A stretch of DNA of 64,000 nt from Chitinophaga oryziterrae (GCF_009758125.1 NZ_WRXO01000003.1:682001-746000); one strand, 5' to 3'; counted from the stretch's first letter, positions 1-8,909 are shown. Notes: generated from the letters alone by a model not told the origin. Program-made: numbers and translations.

Positions 1-242
1 GCGGTGCATTTAGTACCTGCGGTACTTCTCATGGCAGTAAAACGGCAAATGAGATCAAGGGGGAGATGGTGAGATTTAAAAAGGATTATCCTGCTATGAC
101 TGGCGGTGCTATCTGGCAGATGGCGGACGTAAATAGTTATGTAATTAAAGGTTGTGCTGTTCAGACACCGGAGTCGGGGACTGCTACTACAGTAAGCGAG
201 TTTCTTGATCAGTTAAAAACGAGTCTGAAGGAAGGATTATAA
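1..242 (+). CDS. C-terminal end of a truncated gene, possible glycosidase-like protein
   Basis: An open frame (codons starting at position 3) runs in from the left edge and stops with TAA at 240-242, giving about 79 residues. The segment has the pattern YPAMTGGAIWQMADV, which resembles the last barrel strand of some secreted glycosidases (a GGAxxW motif near the C-terminus, as in GH18-type enzymes), but this is only a resemblance. It is followed directly by a strong hairpin terminator, which supports this being a real gene end. The family cannot be fixed without the upstream part. Confidence 0.5.
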   Translation, partial: GAFSTCGTSHGSKTANEIKGEMVRFKKDYPAMTGGAIWQMADVNSYVIKGCAVQTPESGTATTVSEFLDQLKTSLKEGL

Positions 243-245
243 ATG

Positions 246-288
246 AACAGCGGCTTCAGATATAGAAAGATCTGAAGCCGCTGTTTTA
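246..288. terminator. Bidirectional hairpin terminator
   Basis: Perfect 16-bp inverted arms (246-261 and 270-285, core CAGCGGCTTCAGAT) with an 8-nt loop, and T/A runs on both sides. It sits between the stop codons of two convergent genes (TAA at 240 and TGA at 289-291), so it probably serves both. Confidence 0.85.
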
Positions 289-1395
289 TCAATAGTAATA
301 ATACTTTTTAATATCCATTTCTTCTTTTTGCCCATCGTCTGTTATCCTGTAACTGATAACGAACTCCAACAATGATTTATCATTGTATTCATTTCGATAA
401 ACTACTTTCCCCATTACTTCATCTTTATTAAAGGGATGCATGAATGTCATCTCAATAATATTTCCCTGTGTATCATATTTTTCAATGGTGCAGTTCATTT
501 CCTGAAGGGGATGCGTCTGAAAATATTTATTATCGAATATTGGAATCGCCCATTCCATGCTATTGTTTTTAAACTCATTGTAAAGCGTGGTCAGATCATA
601 GCGCCCTATTGTCATCTCTGCATTTTCAACTTCAGCACTTTTCTTTGTGATGCTATTTCCTTTTCTGATGATCTCTTCTGTTTTATAAATGTTCATACTG
701 CCATTATACCTGCCATAATACACTGTTTTCTCCAACTCCTGTTTAGTGTTATAGAAATATTGCCTTTGTAAGGATGGATACTGGACCTCTTCGTGTTTGC
801 AGAGTTTTTGTTCTTCCGACAGTAAGTTATGCTTATAGGTATATATGAACATATCCGCAAATTGACCGTTCACAGTGGTGAGTTTTGATTTCAGCAAACC
901 ACCTTCATAAGTGTAAGCAATTTTCGTAGTAGTACCGTCTGCGGCTACTTTGGTTTCTGAACTTTTTACACCATTGCTATAGGTATAAGTGGTGGAATAT
1001 TTTGTGCCTTCTTCACGGTCTTCATGATGTTCAGATAACAGTAATCCGTTTTCAGATTTAGTATCTCTTACATAATATGCTTCATTTTCTTTCCCTGACT
1101 TAATGGGATTGGAAGAGAGATGATCAGCGAAAGTGGTTGTGCCGTGTTTATATACAAGCATGCGATAATTGTCACCAGTGTATGCATAGAGCGTTAACTG
1201 TCCATCCTGCAAATGCCCGGCATCTTTGCTTGTTTCAAAGATGCTGCTGATTTGCTTTTTATCATTGTAAACTATCTTTTTTGATCTTATTTGTGTCCCG
1301 GTTTTATATTCTTCTGAAATAAGGTCCCCGTTAGTATTATATTCTTTTGTAAACGTAAAATGCCCGTCGCGATGAATTTCTTTAGAAAGAGTCAT
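289..1395 (-). CDS. Hypothetical protein with YD/MORN-like repetitive strands
   Basis: 368 residues with no signal peptide and no membrane segment. The protein is rich in short amphipathic beta-like units with repeated Y-x-Y/N-G/K patterns (for example YTYSNGVKSSET, YTYEGGLLKSK, YTYKHNLLSEEQ), roughly every 20-25 residues across residues 10-230. This resembles YD-repeat or YwqK-type beta-hairpin sheets seen in many Bacteroidota proteins of unknown role. No catalytic motif is visible. It is convergent with the truncated gene at the left edge, and lies downstream of the S9 peptidase on the same strand with a 57-bp gap, so co-transcription is possible. Confidence 0.7.
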   Translation of the reverse strand: MTLSKEIHRDGHFTFTKEYNTNGDLISEEYKTGTQIRSKKIVYNDKKQISSIFETSKDAGHLQDGQLTLYAYTGDNYRMLVYKHGTTTFADHLSSNPIKSGKENEAYYVRDTKSENGLLLSEHHEDREEGTKYSTTYTYSNGVKSSETKVAADGTTTKIAYTYEGGLLKSKLTTVNGQFADMFIYTYKHNLLSEEQKLCKHEEVQYPSLQRQYFYNTKQELEKTVYYGRYNGSMNIYKTEEIIRKGNSITKKSAEVENAEMTIGRYDLTTLYNEFKNNSMEWAIPIFDNKYFQTHPLQEMNCTIEKYDTQGNIIEMTFMHPFNKDEVMGKVVYRNEYNDKSLLEFVISYRITDDGQKEEMDIKKYYYY

Positions 1396-1452
1396 AGTGA
1401 TATATTATAGGAATAGCTATAAATGTAGGTAAATTTCCATATGGAGTATGTT

Positions 1453-3513
1453 TTATTTCATCATTCTGTCAAAAAAGTCAGCCGCCCTGTAATAGCCTTT
1501 TACCCAGCTTTTGTATAAGAGGAAATCGTGTATTTCGTCGGGGATGATCAGTTCTTCCCAGTATACTTTCTGTTCCCGCAGTTTTTCCGCCATGTGTACT
1601 GTTTCGCTGAAAGGTACGTTACGGTCATCATCCCCATGAATGAACAACACCGGGGATTTCCATCCTTTTACAAAACTCACGGGAGAGGAAGCGAGGGCTG
1701 TAGCCGCGAAGGCTGTCCTGGTAGCAGGATCATAATCAGATAACCAGTTTTTCATTTCATCGTTCCAGTTATGAACGCCATGTATATCTACCCCGCAGGC
1801 GAAGATATCAGAGTTGCGGGACAGGCCCATGGCAGTCAGGAACCCGCCATAAGATCCTCCCCATAAGCCTATACGTTTTGTATTTACGTCCGTTCTGCCG
1901 CGCAGGTATAGTCCGGCCCCTATAATATCATTGTATTCGCTTGCTCCGTTGGCGCCGTAGTGTAATGCTTCCCGGAACTCCATGCCATAGCCTATACCAC
2001 TGCGGTAGTTAACTGCCAGCACGATGTATCCTTTAGACGCATAGTATTGGTTCATTGCATAGTCGTTGTTGTAATAGGCCATGTAGTGGAACCCAAGGAT
2101 CATCTGCCTTCTTGATCCGCCATGAATAAACACCAGGGCAGGGTATTTGGTGTCCTTCTGATATCCCGGAGGCAAAAACAGTTGTCCATGTATCAGCATT
2201 CCGTCTTTAGCAGGGAAGGAGATTACAGTTGGCGTAACAAGAGATGCTGCCGGGAATGAGGAGGGGAATAATGCCGGCGCTATCTTTTCCATACCGTCCA
2301 GTTTTATGGGCCAGCCCGGAGTGATAGCGGTAGATTGTATAGCAACAATACCTGCCTGTGTGTTTACGGGCGACCATTCAATACCTGTGCCTTTGGATAG
2401 TTGTACGGGGTTACCACCGGCTACTGCTACCTGCCAGATATGGCGGCGATGACTATCGTTAATATTAGTATTATACACAACGGATTTGCCGTCCGCGCTC
2501 AGTAACATGTTTTCTACCTCACCTTCGCCTGGTGTTAGTAAACGGGGAGCAGCAACGGAAAAGATATCCAGTGCATACAGGTGTTGCCACCCGTCTTTTT
2601 CCCATGGGAATACCAGTTGATTATCAGCCGTCCACAGCAACAGGTTATATGTATCAGGAATATGAGTATACAATACACTGCCTCTGCCTTCAGCTGCCTT
2701 CCACAGTGTTTTTGCCTGCTCTTTCCCTGCTTCCAGCAGACGTATGCTCCATGGCGAGCCTTTGCGCAATTCTGTAAAGGGTAATACGTCTTTCCTGTTG
2801 GGTACACGTATATAGGCCAGCCATTTACTATCGGGGCTCCAGACAGGCTGCATATCGATATCTACGGATGGATCGGGGTATGCTACAGTGCTATCTTTTA
2901 TATCAAAGATGCCCAGGAAAGCATGGTCCCCGCGGTTGCTGATAAACGCAAGGTTTTTCCCATCGGGCGACCAGCGCAGATCTGATATATTCCCTCTTGC
3001 TTCAAATAATTGTGCGGGGGCTTTTGCTGTATCTGTCAGAGATGCCCGCCATACTTTGCCTTTTGAAATAAAGACAACTATATCATTACCCGGAGCTGAA
3101 TTATCACCGGATACAATTTTTCGTAGTCCTGATCCGTCTACATTAACAACCCAGATAAACTGCCCCGTCTTTTCCTGTAATAAAGCGGGGTTGGCAGCTT
3201 CACCTGCGCCATTTGTAGTATTACCTTCTGTAAACAGCAGGCGGTTGCCATCCGGGGTAAAAGCAAGGCTGGTAATATCCAGACCATCATCCTTGCGGTG
3301 GTTAGTCACCTTGCGCGGGATAAAGTCCGGCGCATCCGCGATAAATACATTTCTGGCGCCTTTATCATTAAAGACCCAGGCAATGTGTTTTCCGTCGGGC
3401 GAGCTTTTTAACTCTGTGGGAAAGGGAACAGACAGCAGGTTTTCAATAGTTACCTGTCCATATGCAATATGGAAAGTGATGAGGGTGGCCAGGACGGCAA
3501 TCGTCTTTTTCAT
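1453..3513 (-). CDS. S9 family peptidase (prolyl oligopeptidase / dipeptidyl-peptidase type)
   Basis: 686 residues, normal for the family. An N-terminal Sec signal (MKKTIAVLATLITFHIAYGQ) points to export to the periplasm. Residues about 30-400 hold repeated WSPDGK/FTPDGN blade motifs of a TolB/WD40-like beta-propeller. The C-terminal alpha/beta-hydrolase has the nucleophile in GGSYGG (Ser554), Asp630 in HGDDDRNV and His662 in DEIHDF, so the triad is complete. It would cleave oligopeptides that fit through the propeller. It is divergent from the flavin monooxygenase, sharing a 36-bp A+T-rich gap. Substrate specificity cannot be read from sequence. Confidence 0.93.
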   Translation of the reverse strand: MKKTIAVLATLITFHIAYGQVTIENLLSVPFPTELKSSPDGKHIAWVFNDKGARNVFIADAPDFIPRKVTNHRKDDGLDITSLAFTPDGNRLLFTEGNTTNGAGEAANPALLQEKTGQFIWVVNVDGSGLRKIVSGDNSAPGNDIVVFISKGKVWRASLTDTAKAPAQLFEARGNISDLRWSPDGKNLAFISNRGDHAFLGIFDIKDSTVAYPDPSVDIDMQPVWSPDSKWLAYIRVPNRKDVLPFTELRKGSPWSIRLLEAGKEQAKTLWKAAEGRGSVLYTHIPDTYNLLLWTADNQLVFPWEKDGWQHLYALDIFSVAAPRLLTPGEGEVENMLLSADGKSVVYNTNINDSHRRHIWQVAVAGGNPVQLSKGTGIEWSPVNTQAGIVAIQSTAITPGWPIKLDGMEKIAPALFPSSFPAASLVTPTVISFPAKDGMLIHGQLFLPPGYQKDTKYPALVFIHGGSRRQMILGFHYMAYYNNDYAMNQYYASKGYIVLAVNYRSGIGYGMEFREALHYGANGASEYNDIIGAGLYLRGRTDVNTKRIGLWGGSYGGFLTAMGLSRNSDIFACGVDIHGVHNWNDEMKNWLSDYDPATRTAFAATALASSPVSFVKGWKSPVLFIHGDDDRNVPFSETVHMAEKLREQKVYWEELIIPDEIHDFLLYKSWVKGYYRAADFFDRMMK

Positions 3514-3549
3514 GTAGTTAATTTAAGCTAAAAAACTTTTGTTAAGTAA

Positions 3550-4728
3550 ATGAAAATTTCATTAAAGAAATCCTTAAATAACAATAGTATGAAAAACAAA
3601 AGAATAGCTATCGTGGGCGGAGGCCCCGGAGGCCTTACTCTGGCCAGACTCCTGCAAATAAAAGGTGCAGATGTAAAAGTCTATGAAAGAGATGTAAATA
3701 AAGATGTAAGGGTACAGGGTGCCACATTAGATCTCCATGATGAATCAGGATTGAGGGCTTTGCGTGAAGCCGGACTGATAGATGCATTCAAAGCGAATTA
3801 CCGTCCGGGTGCGGATAAGATGCGTATTGTTGACAGAGACGCTACCATCCTGATGGATGAGGATATCAATGCATCTGATGAAATGTCCCGCCCGGAAATA
3901 GACCGCGGCCCGTTAAGAAAGATATTATTGGATTCATTAGCACCGGATACTGTTGTATGGGACAGCCAGTTTGTATCTATGTCCGAAACCGGCAACACCT
4001 GGACGTTGACATTTAAAAATGGGACATCTGCGCAGGCAGACATCGTTATTGCAGCAGATGGGGCCAACTCTAAAATACGCCCGCTCATCACACCTATCCG
4101 GCCTTTCTTTGCCGGTGTGACAGCTATTGAAGGTGTAGTATATAATTCTGCAACGGCCTCTCCCAAAATACATGAGCTGTTAAGTGGCGGGAAAATATTC
4201 GCTTTGGGAGATGGGAAAACATTAATTGTAAGCGCTAAAGGAGATGGCAGCCTGGCATACTATTGTGGCTTTAAATCAGACGAGTGCTGGTATCACAATA
4301 GCGGAATAGATTTTACGGATAAGACGCAGGTAATAAACTGGTTTAAAGAGGAGTTCAAAGGATGGGCGCCTGTATGGCTGGAGATATTCGAGAACGCCAG
4401 TACGAACTTTATTCCCCGTCCACAGTATTGTATGCCTTTAGACCAGCATTGGGAGGCGCTGCCCAATCTTACCATGTTAGGTGATGCTGCACACTTAATG
4501 CCACCCTATGCCGGAGAAGGTGTAAATATGGCGATGCTGGATGCATTGGAATTGAGTATCTGCCTTACCAGTACCGCATTTCCTGATACGCAGACAGCCA
4601 TCGCGCATTATGAAAAGGAGATGCGTGCAAGAGCTTCTGAGACTGCAATGATGACCTTAGAGCAGACAGATGCCTTACATTGTGAAGAAGGATTGGAGAA
4701 TATGATGGCGATGTTCAGCGAACATTAA
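3550..4728 (+). CDS. Tet(X)-like FAD-dependent monooxygenase
   Basis: 392 residues from the first ATG; the ATG at 3589 (MKNKRIAIVGGG) matches the usual N-terminus of the family better, so the first 13 residues may not be translated. The FAD-binding GxGxxG motif is IVGGGPGGLTLARLL, followed by VYERD. The second FAD motif is LGDAAHLMPPYAGEGVN, close to the equivalent motif of Tet(X). The TLDLH segment near residue 60 and overall length also follow Tet(X) rather than generic PHBH hydroxylases. Known members hydroxylate planar aromatic substrates using NADPH and oxygen, and Tet(X) inactivates tetracyclines. Whether this protein does so is not shown by the sequence. Confidence 0.88.
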   Translation: MKISLKKSLNNNSMKNKRIAIVGGGPGGLTLARLLQIKGADVKVYERDVNKDVRVQGATLDLHDESGLRALREAGLIDAFKANYRPGADKMRIVDRDATILMDEDINASDEMSRPEIDRGPLRKILLDSLAPDTVVWDSQFVSMSETGNTWTLTFKNGTSAQADIVIAADGANSKIRPLITPIRPFFAGVTAIEGVVYNSATASPKIHELLSGGKIFALGDGKTLIVSAKGDGSLAYYCGFKSDECWYHNSGIDFTDKTQVINWFKEEFKGWAPVWLEIFENASTNFIPRPQYCMPLDQHWEALPNLTMLGDAAHLMPPYAGEGVNMAMLDALELSICLTSTAFPDTQTAIAHYEKEMRARASETAMMTLEQTDALHCEEGLENMMAMFSEH

Positions 4729-5687
4729 AAATCAAACACATGCTCTACCTGTACTTTCTCTTTATCCAGTTGTAATAATACTTTATTTAAGTTTGGAACG
4801 GGGGTGGCTATTGCCACCCGTTTCATAGATGGATAAGAGGATATAGGTTGTATAAACACCGTTTGTGCCTGGTCGAAAGTTGTGGAATGATCCGCAGATA
4901 CCCACACGGTTAATAATATCGCTGAATTATTTCCCGCAATCTCCTTAAAATGATGTCCGCTTTTAGCCAGTTCCAGGGCAGCAGTTGCGAATTTGTCGTA
5001 ACGGGGCAGGTAATGCAGACTGTCATCGTCCAATATTACTGCGGTTGTTGGTAGTGCCTGTCCGTATACCTGCTTTGTTCCCAGGCCAATCAGTTTACCG
5101 TAAATGAATTTTACAAGCAGTTCTGCTGTGAGTACATATTTGCGGTCCCATTTCCGGAAGAAATGTGGTCCGGAGGAGGCCGTGTTTTTCCAGAGGTCTT
5201 TTAAGCGGCTTTTGAAATTGAATTCATACCAGGGGCGGTCTTTAATGAAATCGACATAGTCCCGGGTGAATGTTGCTGCGAATTGATCTTCGGGTGTAAC
5301 TGGTTGTTTCGTATTGGTCAATCTGCCCACAATGGCTTCGTACAATGCTTTCATTGTATACTCCACGGTGGTGCTTACACCAATGACCCATATCATAAAA
5401 TGATAGCCGTAATTGACAGGGAAATTCCCTTTGATCTGTTTTTTCATGATACCATAACTTCTCCAGATCTGCGCGGTATGCGTCATATAAGGGAAGCTGG
5501 TGGCCGTATGCTGTTTAAAGTAGTTCGCCTGTTCTTCCGGACTGAATACCAGGAACCACTCGGGGAAAGTCAGGAATGTCTGGTCCGCCGGTCTGATATC
5601 TTTGGCAGGTGTGATGGGGTGTTGATTGATCACCAGCCACTCTTTCGGTATCACCAGGCCTTTGCCGGCGGGGATTGTATTTTTCAT
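4725..5687 (-). CDS. Hypothetical protein of unknown family
   Basis: 320 residues, no signal peptide. Aromatic-rich with conserved-looking stretches (TFLTFPEWFLVFSPEEQ near residue 38, then a hydrophobic segment around 95-115 that could be a single membrane-associated helix). Its stop codon overlaps the end of the convergent Tet(X)-like gene by 4 bp. No known catalytic motif was recognised. The frame is free of stops over its full length with Bacteroidota-like composition, so the gene itself is secure, but its role is unknown. Confidence 0.75.
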   Translation of the reverse strand: MKNTIPAGKGLVIPKEWLVINQHPITPAKDIRPADQTFLTFPEWFLVFSPEEQANYFKQHTATSFPYMTHTAQIWRSYGIMKKQIKGNFPVNYGYHFMIWVIGVSTTVEYTMKALYEAIVGRLTNTKQPVTPEDQFAATFTRDYVDFIKDRPWYEFNFKSRLKDLWKNTASSGPHFFRKWDRKYVLTAELLVKFIYGKLIGLGTKQVYGQALPTTAVILDDDSLHYLPRYDKFATAALELAKSGHHFKEIAGNNSAILLTVWVSADHSTTFDQAQTVFIQPISSYPSMKRVAIATPVPNLNKVLLQLDKEKVQVEHVFDF

Positions 5688-5777
5688 TTATAAAATGTTG
5701 GCAGGCAAATATATAGTATTAATAATATATCTATGTCTTTTTAGAGCAAAGGATGTATAATTCCTGATTTTTTACGG

Positions 5778-7205
5778 CTACGAAGACTTGAATAGATCAT
5801 CCATTGTTAAACTATTCTGCACAATGCTATTGGAGTATATGTTTCTGGTAACCCCAAAAGTAGTGATCATTGTTAAAAAAATAGATTTAGTTGTTTGAGT
5901 AGCGGTCTTGAAAGTTTCAATTTTATCCAGAAGTTCTTCATGATACTTTTTATCAATTATAAAAGATGTAATGGAGAATTTCATTTCACAGATATTTATT
6001 ACATCATCTCTTCTATCTATTACAAGATCTATTTGCTTTTTTTTGCCTTCTCCTGTATTTATCCACGAAGAACTATTTGTCTGAACTCCACTTATACCTA
6101 ATGCCTGTTTAATCTGGGATAAATGTGCCATACATACCTGTTCGAAGGCATAGCCACTCCAGGCCCTCTGTTGGGGTGTATCAAGTCCATTAATCCAGGC
6201 GTCCTCATTTGTCTTATGATTTCCCCGTATGAATTTGATATAGAATAAAGAATAAAAATCACTTAATTGATAAAGGCTGTTCTTTTCTTTTTTGCCAAAT
6301 GACAGGTATTTACGAATAAAGCCACTTTCTTCCAATTCTTTGAGTATTCTTGTTGTACTTCCTCCATTAGGCAGGTTGGTGGTGTTAATAATTTCTATAC
6401 GTGTAAGGCCTCTTGTTTTTTTACTTAAGGCTTCAATAATGGTAAGATGCTTTTCTGCTTTATTGAACAGGGATGTATAAAGATCAGTGAATTCTTCTAC
6501 CAGCATTCCATCCCGTTGAAAACATAGTTTGTTTATGTTTTGTGACGCGCTCATTCCCACATCTATATAATCAAGATAGAAAGGTACTCCTCCCATAACC
6601 ATATAGAGTTGAATAAGCTGATACCTGTTAAATACGCCTCTTCTGTTTTGGAAAAATTCCTCACATTCGTTTAAAGTAAATGGTTCGAGTCGTATGCGAT
6701 AAGTAATTCTGTTATGTAGACCTCCCTTATTATGAATGAGGGTATTGATCATCCAGGATGCAGCAGAGCCACATACAATCAGTACGATATCTTTTCTTGC
6801 ACTGGCATAAGAATTCCAGAAATAATCAAGGGCCTGAATAAATCCTGATTGTGCAGTATCGAGCCATGGAAGCTCATCCAGGAAAATTATTTTCTTTTCT
6901 TTTTTGCTTTTCGATAATGCTTCTTCCAACTGGCCAAAAGCTATAAACCAATTTTCCGGGACATTGGTTGCTTCTTCAGGGTAATGCTTTTGCAATGCTC
7001 TATGAAAGTTATAGAGATTCTGATTCAGGGTTGTATGTGCTACACCTGTAAGATAGAATGCAAAATCCTGTTGAAATGCCTCTCTGATTAAAAAGGTTTT
7101 ACCAACCCTCCTTCTTCCATATATTGCTACAAACTCGGATTTTTCAGAAGATTTCACCTTCTCCAGTATTTCCAGTTCCTTTTTTCTTCCAGTAATTGTT
7201 GCCAT
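5778..7205 (-). CDS. AAA ATPase of the archaeal-type PF01637 / DUF234 family
   Basis: 475 residues. The Walker A motif GRRRVGKTFLIREAF lies near residue 30, Walker B KIIFLDELPWLD near residue 105, followed by a sensor-like VCGSAASW. The middle carries a winged-helix segment (around residues 265-315, LTRIEIINTTNLPNGGSTTRILKELE) and the C-terminus resembles DUF234, a restriction-endonuclease-like fold (IDLVIDRRDDVINICEMKF, an Asp...ExK arrangement). Such single-gene ATPases are common in Bacteroidota and archaea; no precise role is established. The gene is divergent from a DinB gene, and its upstream region is occupied by a long palindrome. Confidence 0.88.
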   Translation of the reverse strand: MATITGRKKELEILEKVKSSEKSEFVAIYGRRRVGKTFLIREAFQQDFAFYLTGVAHTTLNQNLYNFHRALQKHYPEEATNVPENWFIAFGQLEEALSKSKKEKKIIFLDELPWLDTAQSGFIQALDYFWNSYASARKDIVLIVCGSAASWMINTLIHNKGGLHNRITYRIRLEPFTLNECEEFFQNRRGVFNRYQLIQLYMVMGGVPFYLDYIDVGMSASQNINKLCFQRDGMLVEEFTDLYTSLFNKAEKHLTIIEALSKKTRGLTRIEIINTTNLPNGGSTTRILKELEESGFIRKYLSFGKKEKNSLYQLSDFYSLFYIKFIRGNHKTNEDAWINGLDTPQQRAWSGYAFEQVCMAHLSQIKQALGISGVQTNSSSWINTGEGKKKQIDLVIDRRDDVINICEMKFSITSFIIDKKYHEELLDKIETFKTATQTTKSIFLTMITTFGVTRNIYSNSIVQNSLTMDDLFKSS

Positions 7206-7213
7206 ATTATGAG

Positions 7214-7310
7214 CAATTTGGCTCTAAAGGTATAAAATTACCCACTTAGAGCCAAATTGACGGGCAAATTGGCTCTAAGTGGGTAATTTTATATAGTTAG
7301 AGCCAAATTG
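7214..7310. repeat. 97-bp near-perfect palindrome built from four copies of a 14-bp site
   Basis: The arms 7214-7259 and 7265-7310 match at about 42 of 46 positions around a 5-nt centre. The unit CAATTTGGCTCTAA occurs at 7214-7227 (+), 7246-7259 (-), 7265-7278 (+, one change) and 7297-7310 (-). It starts 8 bp upstream of the ATPase start codon. It could be an operator array for divergent genes or a tiny palindromic element. Confidence 0.85.
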
Positions 7311-7338
7311 AAGGTTATCCAATGAAAATAATTTAATA

Positions 7339-7346
7339 TAAATTTG
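7339..7346 (+). promoter_or_regulatory. Putative -7 element (TAAATTTG) for the DinB gene
   Basis: TAAATTTG fits the Bacteroidota TAnnTTTG consensus. It ends 12 bp before the ATG at 7359 and overlaps the in-frame TTG at 7344, which argues for the ATG as start. Confidence 0.45.
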
Positions 7347-7358
7347 AGAAAAGATAAG

Positions 7359-7835
7359 ATGACCCAATCCTACAGAAAAGGTGCAATAGGAGCATTACTT
7401 GATGAATATGAACGTGCTGTTTCAGATTTGAAAAGAGTGATATCAGCGATCCCTGATGATGCTTTAACCATCATCACAGATCCTCATACAACCGACGATA
7501 ACTGCAGATCTGTTCAGACGATCTTATCTCATATCGTCCATTCCGGATATGGTTATGCTACCAGCATCCATAATCTGAAAGGACATAACAAAGCAAGACC
7601 AGACAGGGTATTTCATCTCACAATGAAGGAATACATGGATGATCTGACGGGTGTTATCTCATTCACAGAGGATGTTTTGAAAGAGTTTAAAGATGAGGAA
7701 CTGGAGCAGTTGGATAATGCACTAAAGATAAATACAGGCTGGGGACAGCAGTATGATGTAGAACAGTTGATGGAACATGCTATCGTGCATATCCTCAGGC
7801 ATAGAAGGCAAATAGAGAGGATAAAGTTAAGATAG
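7359..7835 (+). CDS. DinB-family protein
   Basis: 158 residues from the ATG at 7359; an in-frame TTG at 7344 is unlikely because it overlaps the putative promoter. The four-helix DinB/YfiT fold is indicated by the spaced histidines expected to bind a divalent metal: His in TILSHIVHSGYGY (around residue 57), and EHAIVHILRHRRQIE near the C-terminus. The family includes thiol transferases and many damage-inducible proteins of unknown activity. Its 3' end overlaps the convergent acetyltransferase gene by 9 bp. Confidence 0.85.
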   Translation: MTQSYRKGAIGALLDEYERAVSDLKRVISAIPDDALTIITDPHTTDDNCRSVQTILSHIVHSGYGYATSIHNLKGHNKARPDRVFHLTMKEYMDDLTGVISFTEDVLKEFKDEELEQLDNALKINTGWGQQYDVEQLMEHAIVHILRHRRQIERIKLR

Positions 7836-8486
7836 CTTTTTCAACAACCAGAAACTGATGTCCCTGCGTTTTTCAAATCCCATGAATTCGTATAAACGAA
7901 CAGCGCGGTCGTTCGATAATGCTACATGCAGATAAGAAACGATCCCTGCTGCTACATGTGTACGGCAGAGATGTTTAATCAGTTGCTGCGCATATCCGCG
8001 GCCGGTATAAGCAGGATTGGTACAGATAGCGCTTAGTTCTGTATACCCGGGTATTTTTATGCGTTCTCCTGCCATGGCTATCAGCTGACCATCCAGTTTA
8101 ACCCCATAATAATTCCCCATCAGCCGGGTATCGGGTTTGTATAGACCTGGCTGCACACTGTTGATCAGGTTAAACATATCGGTCTTATCAGTTTCATCTA
8201 ATAATAAGGCCGGCGCATCTTCCGGTATCTTACCGGTAAGCAGCATTTGTCCGCAGGGAATCTCATGAACGATCTCATAATTGGCAGGTAAAACGGGAAG
8301 ATCGCCAATCATAAAGAACGTTTCGCCGGCATTGATGAATGGATCGATCTCCGCCATCTTATCATCAATACATGCTACGAAAGGTGCAATATCTGCTCTG
8401 TAACGTTTAGCATGTTCCGTACCTTCTGAAAATTTACTGTGTATGCTGGTGAGTGCCGACCAGGCAGGGTTATCCAATCCGTTCAT
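7827..8486 (-). CDS. GNAT family N-acetyltransferase
   Basis: 219 residues. The acetyl-CoA binding motif A is seen at TGRGYAQQLIKHLC (around residues 155-170) after the strand ELSAICTNP, and motif B follows as LHVALSNDRAVRLYEFMGF. The N-terminal half is longer than in a minimal GNAT and matches the FR47-like arrangement. The start codon overlaps the stop of the HxlR regulator gene by 4 bp, so the two are probably translationally coupled and regulated together. The acceptor substrate cannot be inferred. Confidence 0.9.
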   Translation of the reverse strand: MNGLDNPAWSALTSIHSKFSEGTEHAKRYRADIAPFVACIDDKMAEIDPFINAGETFFMIGDLPVLPANYEIVHEIPCGQMLLTGKIPEDAPALLLDETDKTDMFNLINSVQPGLYKPDTRLMGNYYGVKLDGQLIAMAGERIKIPGYTELSAICTNPAYTGRGYAQQLIKHLCRTHVAAGIVSYLHVALSNDRAVRLYEFMGFEKRRDISFWLLKKLS

Positions 8487-8854
8487 ATAGGAAAATTATC
8501 CAGGCTTTTAGAGATATCCCTGGCATTGTTTTTACTGTCTTCAATTACCCATTCTGCCATTGCATGCAGTACTGGTCTTAAACTTTCTCCGGAAGCCGTT
8601 AAACTATACATCACATCTTTCATGATCAGCTTATCTGTTTCCAGTTCTTTCAGATGTTGTATCAGCATCTTTTCAGTTATGCCGGGAATACTATTCTTCA
8701 ATTCACTGTACCGCTTACTACCTGTTAATAAATTGAATAAGATCGAGGGTTTCCATCGTCCACCGATTCTGTCCGTAACATATGTTACAGGACATTCCCT
8801 GAAAACGATTTCTTTGTTCGCCTGGATAGTAGAGCTTTCTTTAACCTTGGTCAT
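8483..8854 (-). CDS. HxlR-family transcriptional regulator
   Basis: 123 residues from the ATG at 8854 (MTKVKESSTIQANKE); a longer frame to 8926 exists, but would consume the divergent promoter region. The winged-helix core is typical: CPVTYVTDRIGGRWKPSILF with the conserved early Cys, then LKNSIPGITEKMLIQHLKEL and YSLTASGESL. In this family the Cys often senses quinones, diamide or aldehydes and controls a divergent reductase. That is the arrangement here, with the NmrA-type reductase starting at 8933. Confidence 0.92.
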   Translation of the reverse strand: MTKVKESSTIQANKEIVFRECPVTYVTDRIGGRWKPSILFNLLTGSKRYSELKNSIPGITEKMLIQHLKELETDKLIMKDVMYSLTASGESLRPVLHAMAEWVIEDSKNNARDISKSLDNFPI

Positions 8855-8861
8855 AGATACA

Positions 8862-8909
8862 TACTTTAGGGTAAGTACATGTATAAAAGTAAGTAAAGTT
8901 TTAGTTTTG
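8862..8909. promoter_or_regulatory. Divergent promoter with likely HxlR operator
   Basis: TACTT-N6-AAGTA (8862-8877) is a short inverted repeat of the kind bound by HxlR proteins, and a further AAAGTAAGTAAAG run follows at 8886-8898. TAGTTTTG (8902-8909) fits the TAnnTTTG -7 element for the + strand reductase. Binding here would block the promoter. Confidence 0.5.

Noticed and set aside
436..771. 111-codon open frame on the + strand
   Set aside because: Lies wholly inside the well-supported minus-strand gene and has no domain-like features.
2888..3517. 209-codon open frame opposite the S9 peptidase
   Set aside because: Antisense shadow of the propeller coding sequence; Ser/Arg/Pro-rich as expected for a reverse frame.
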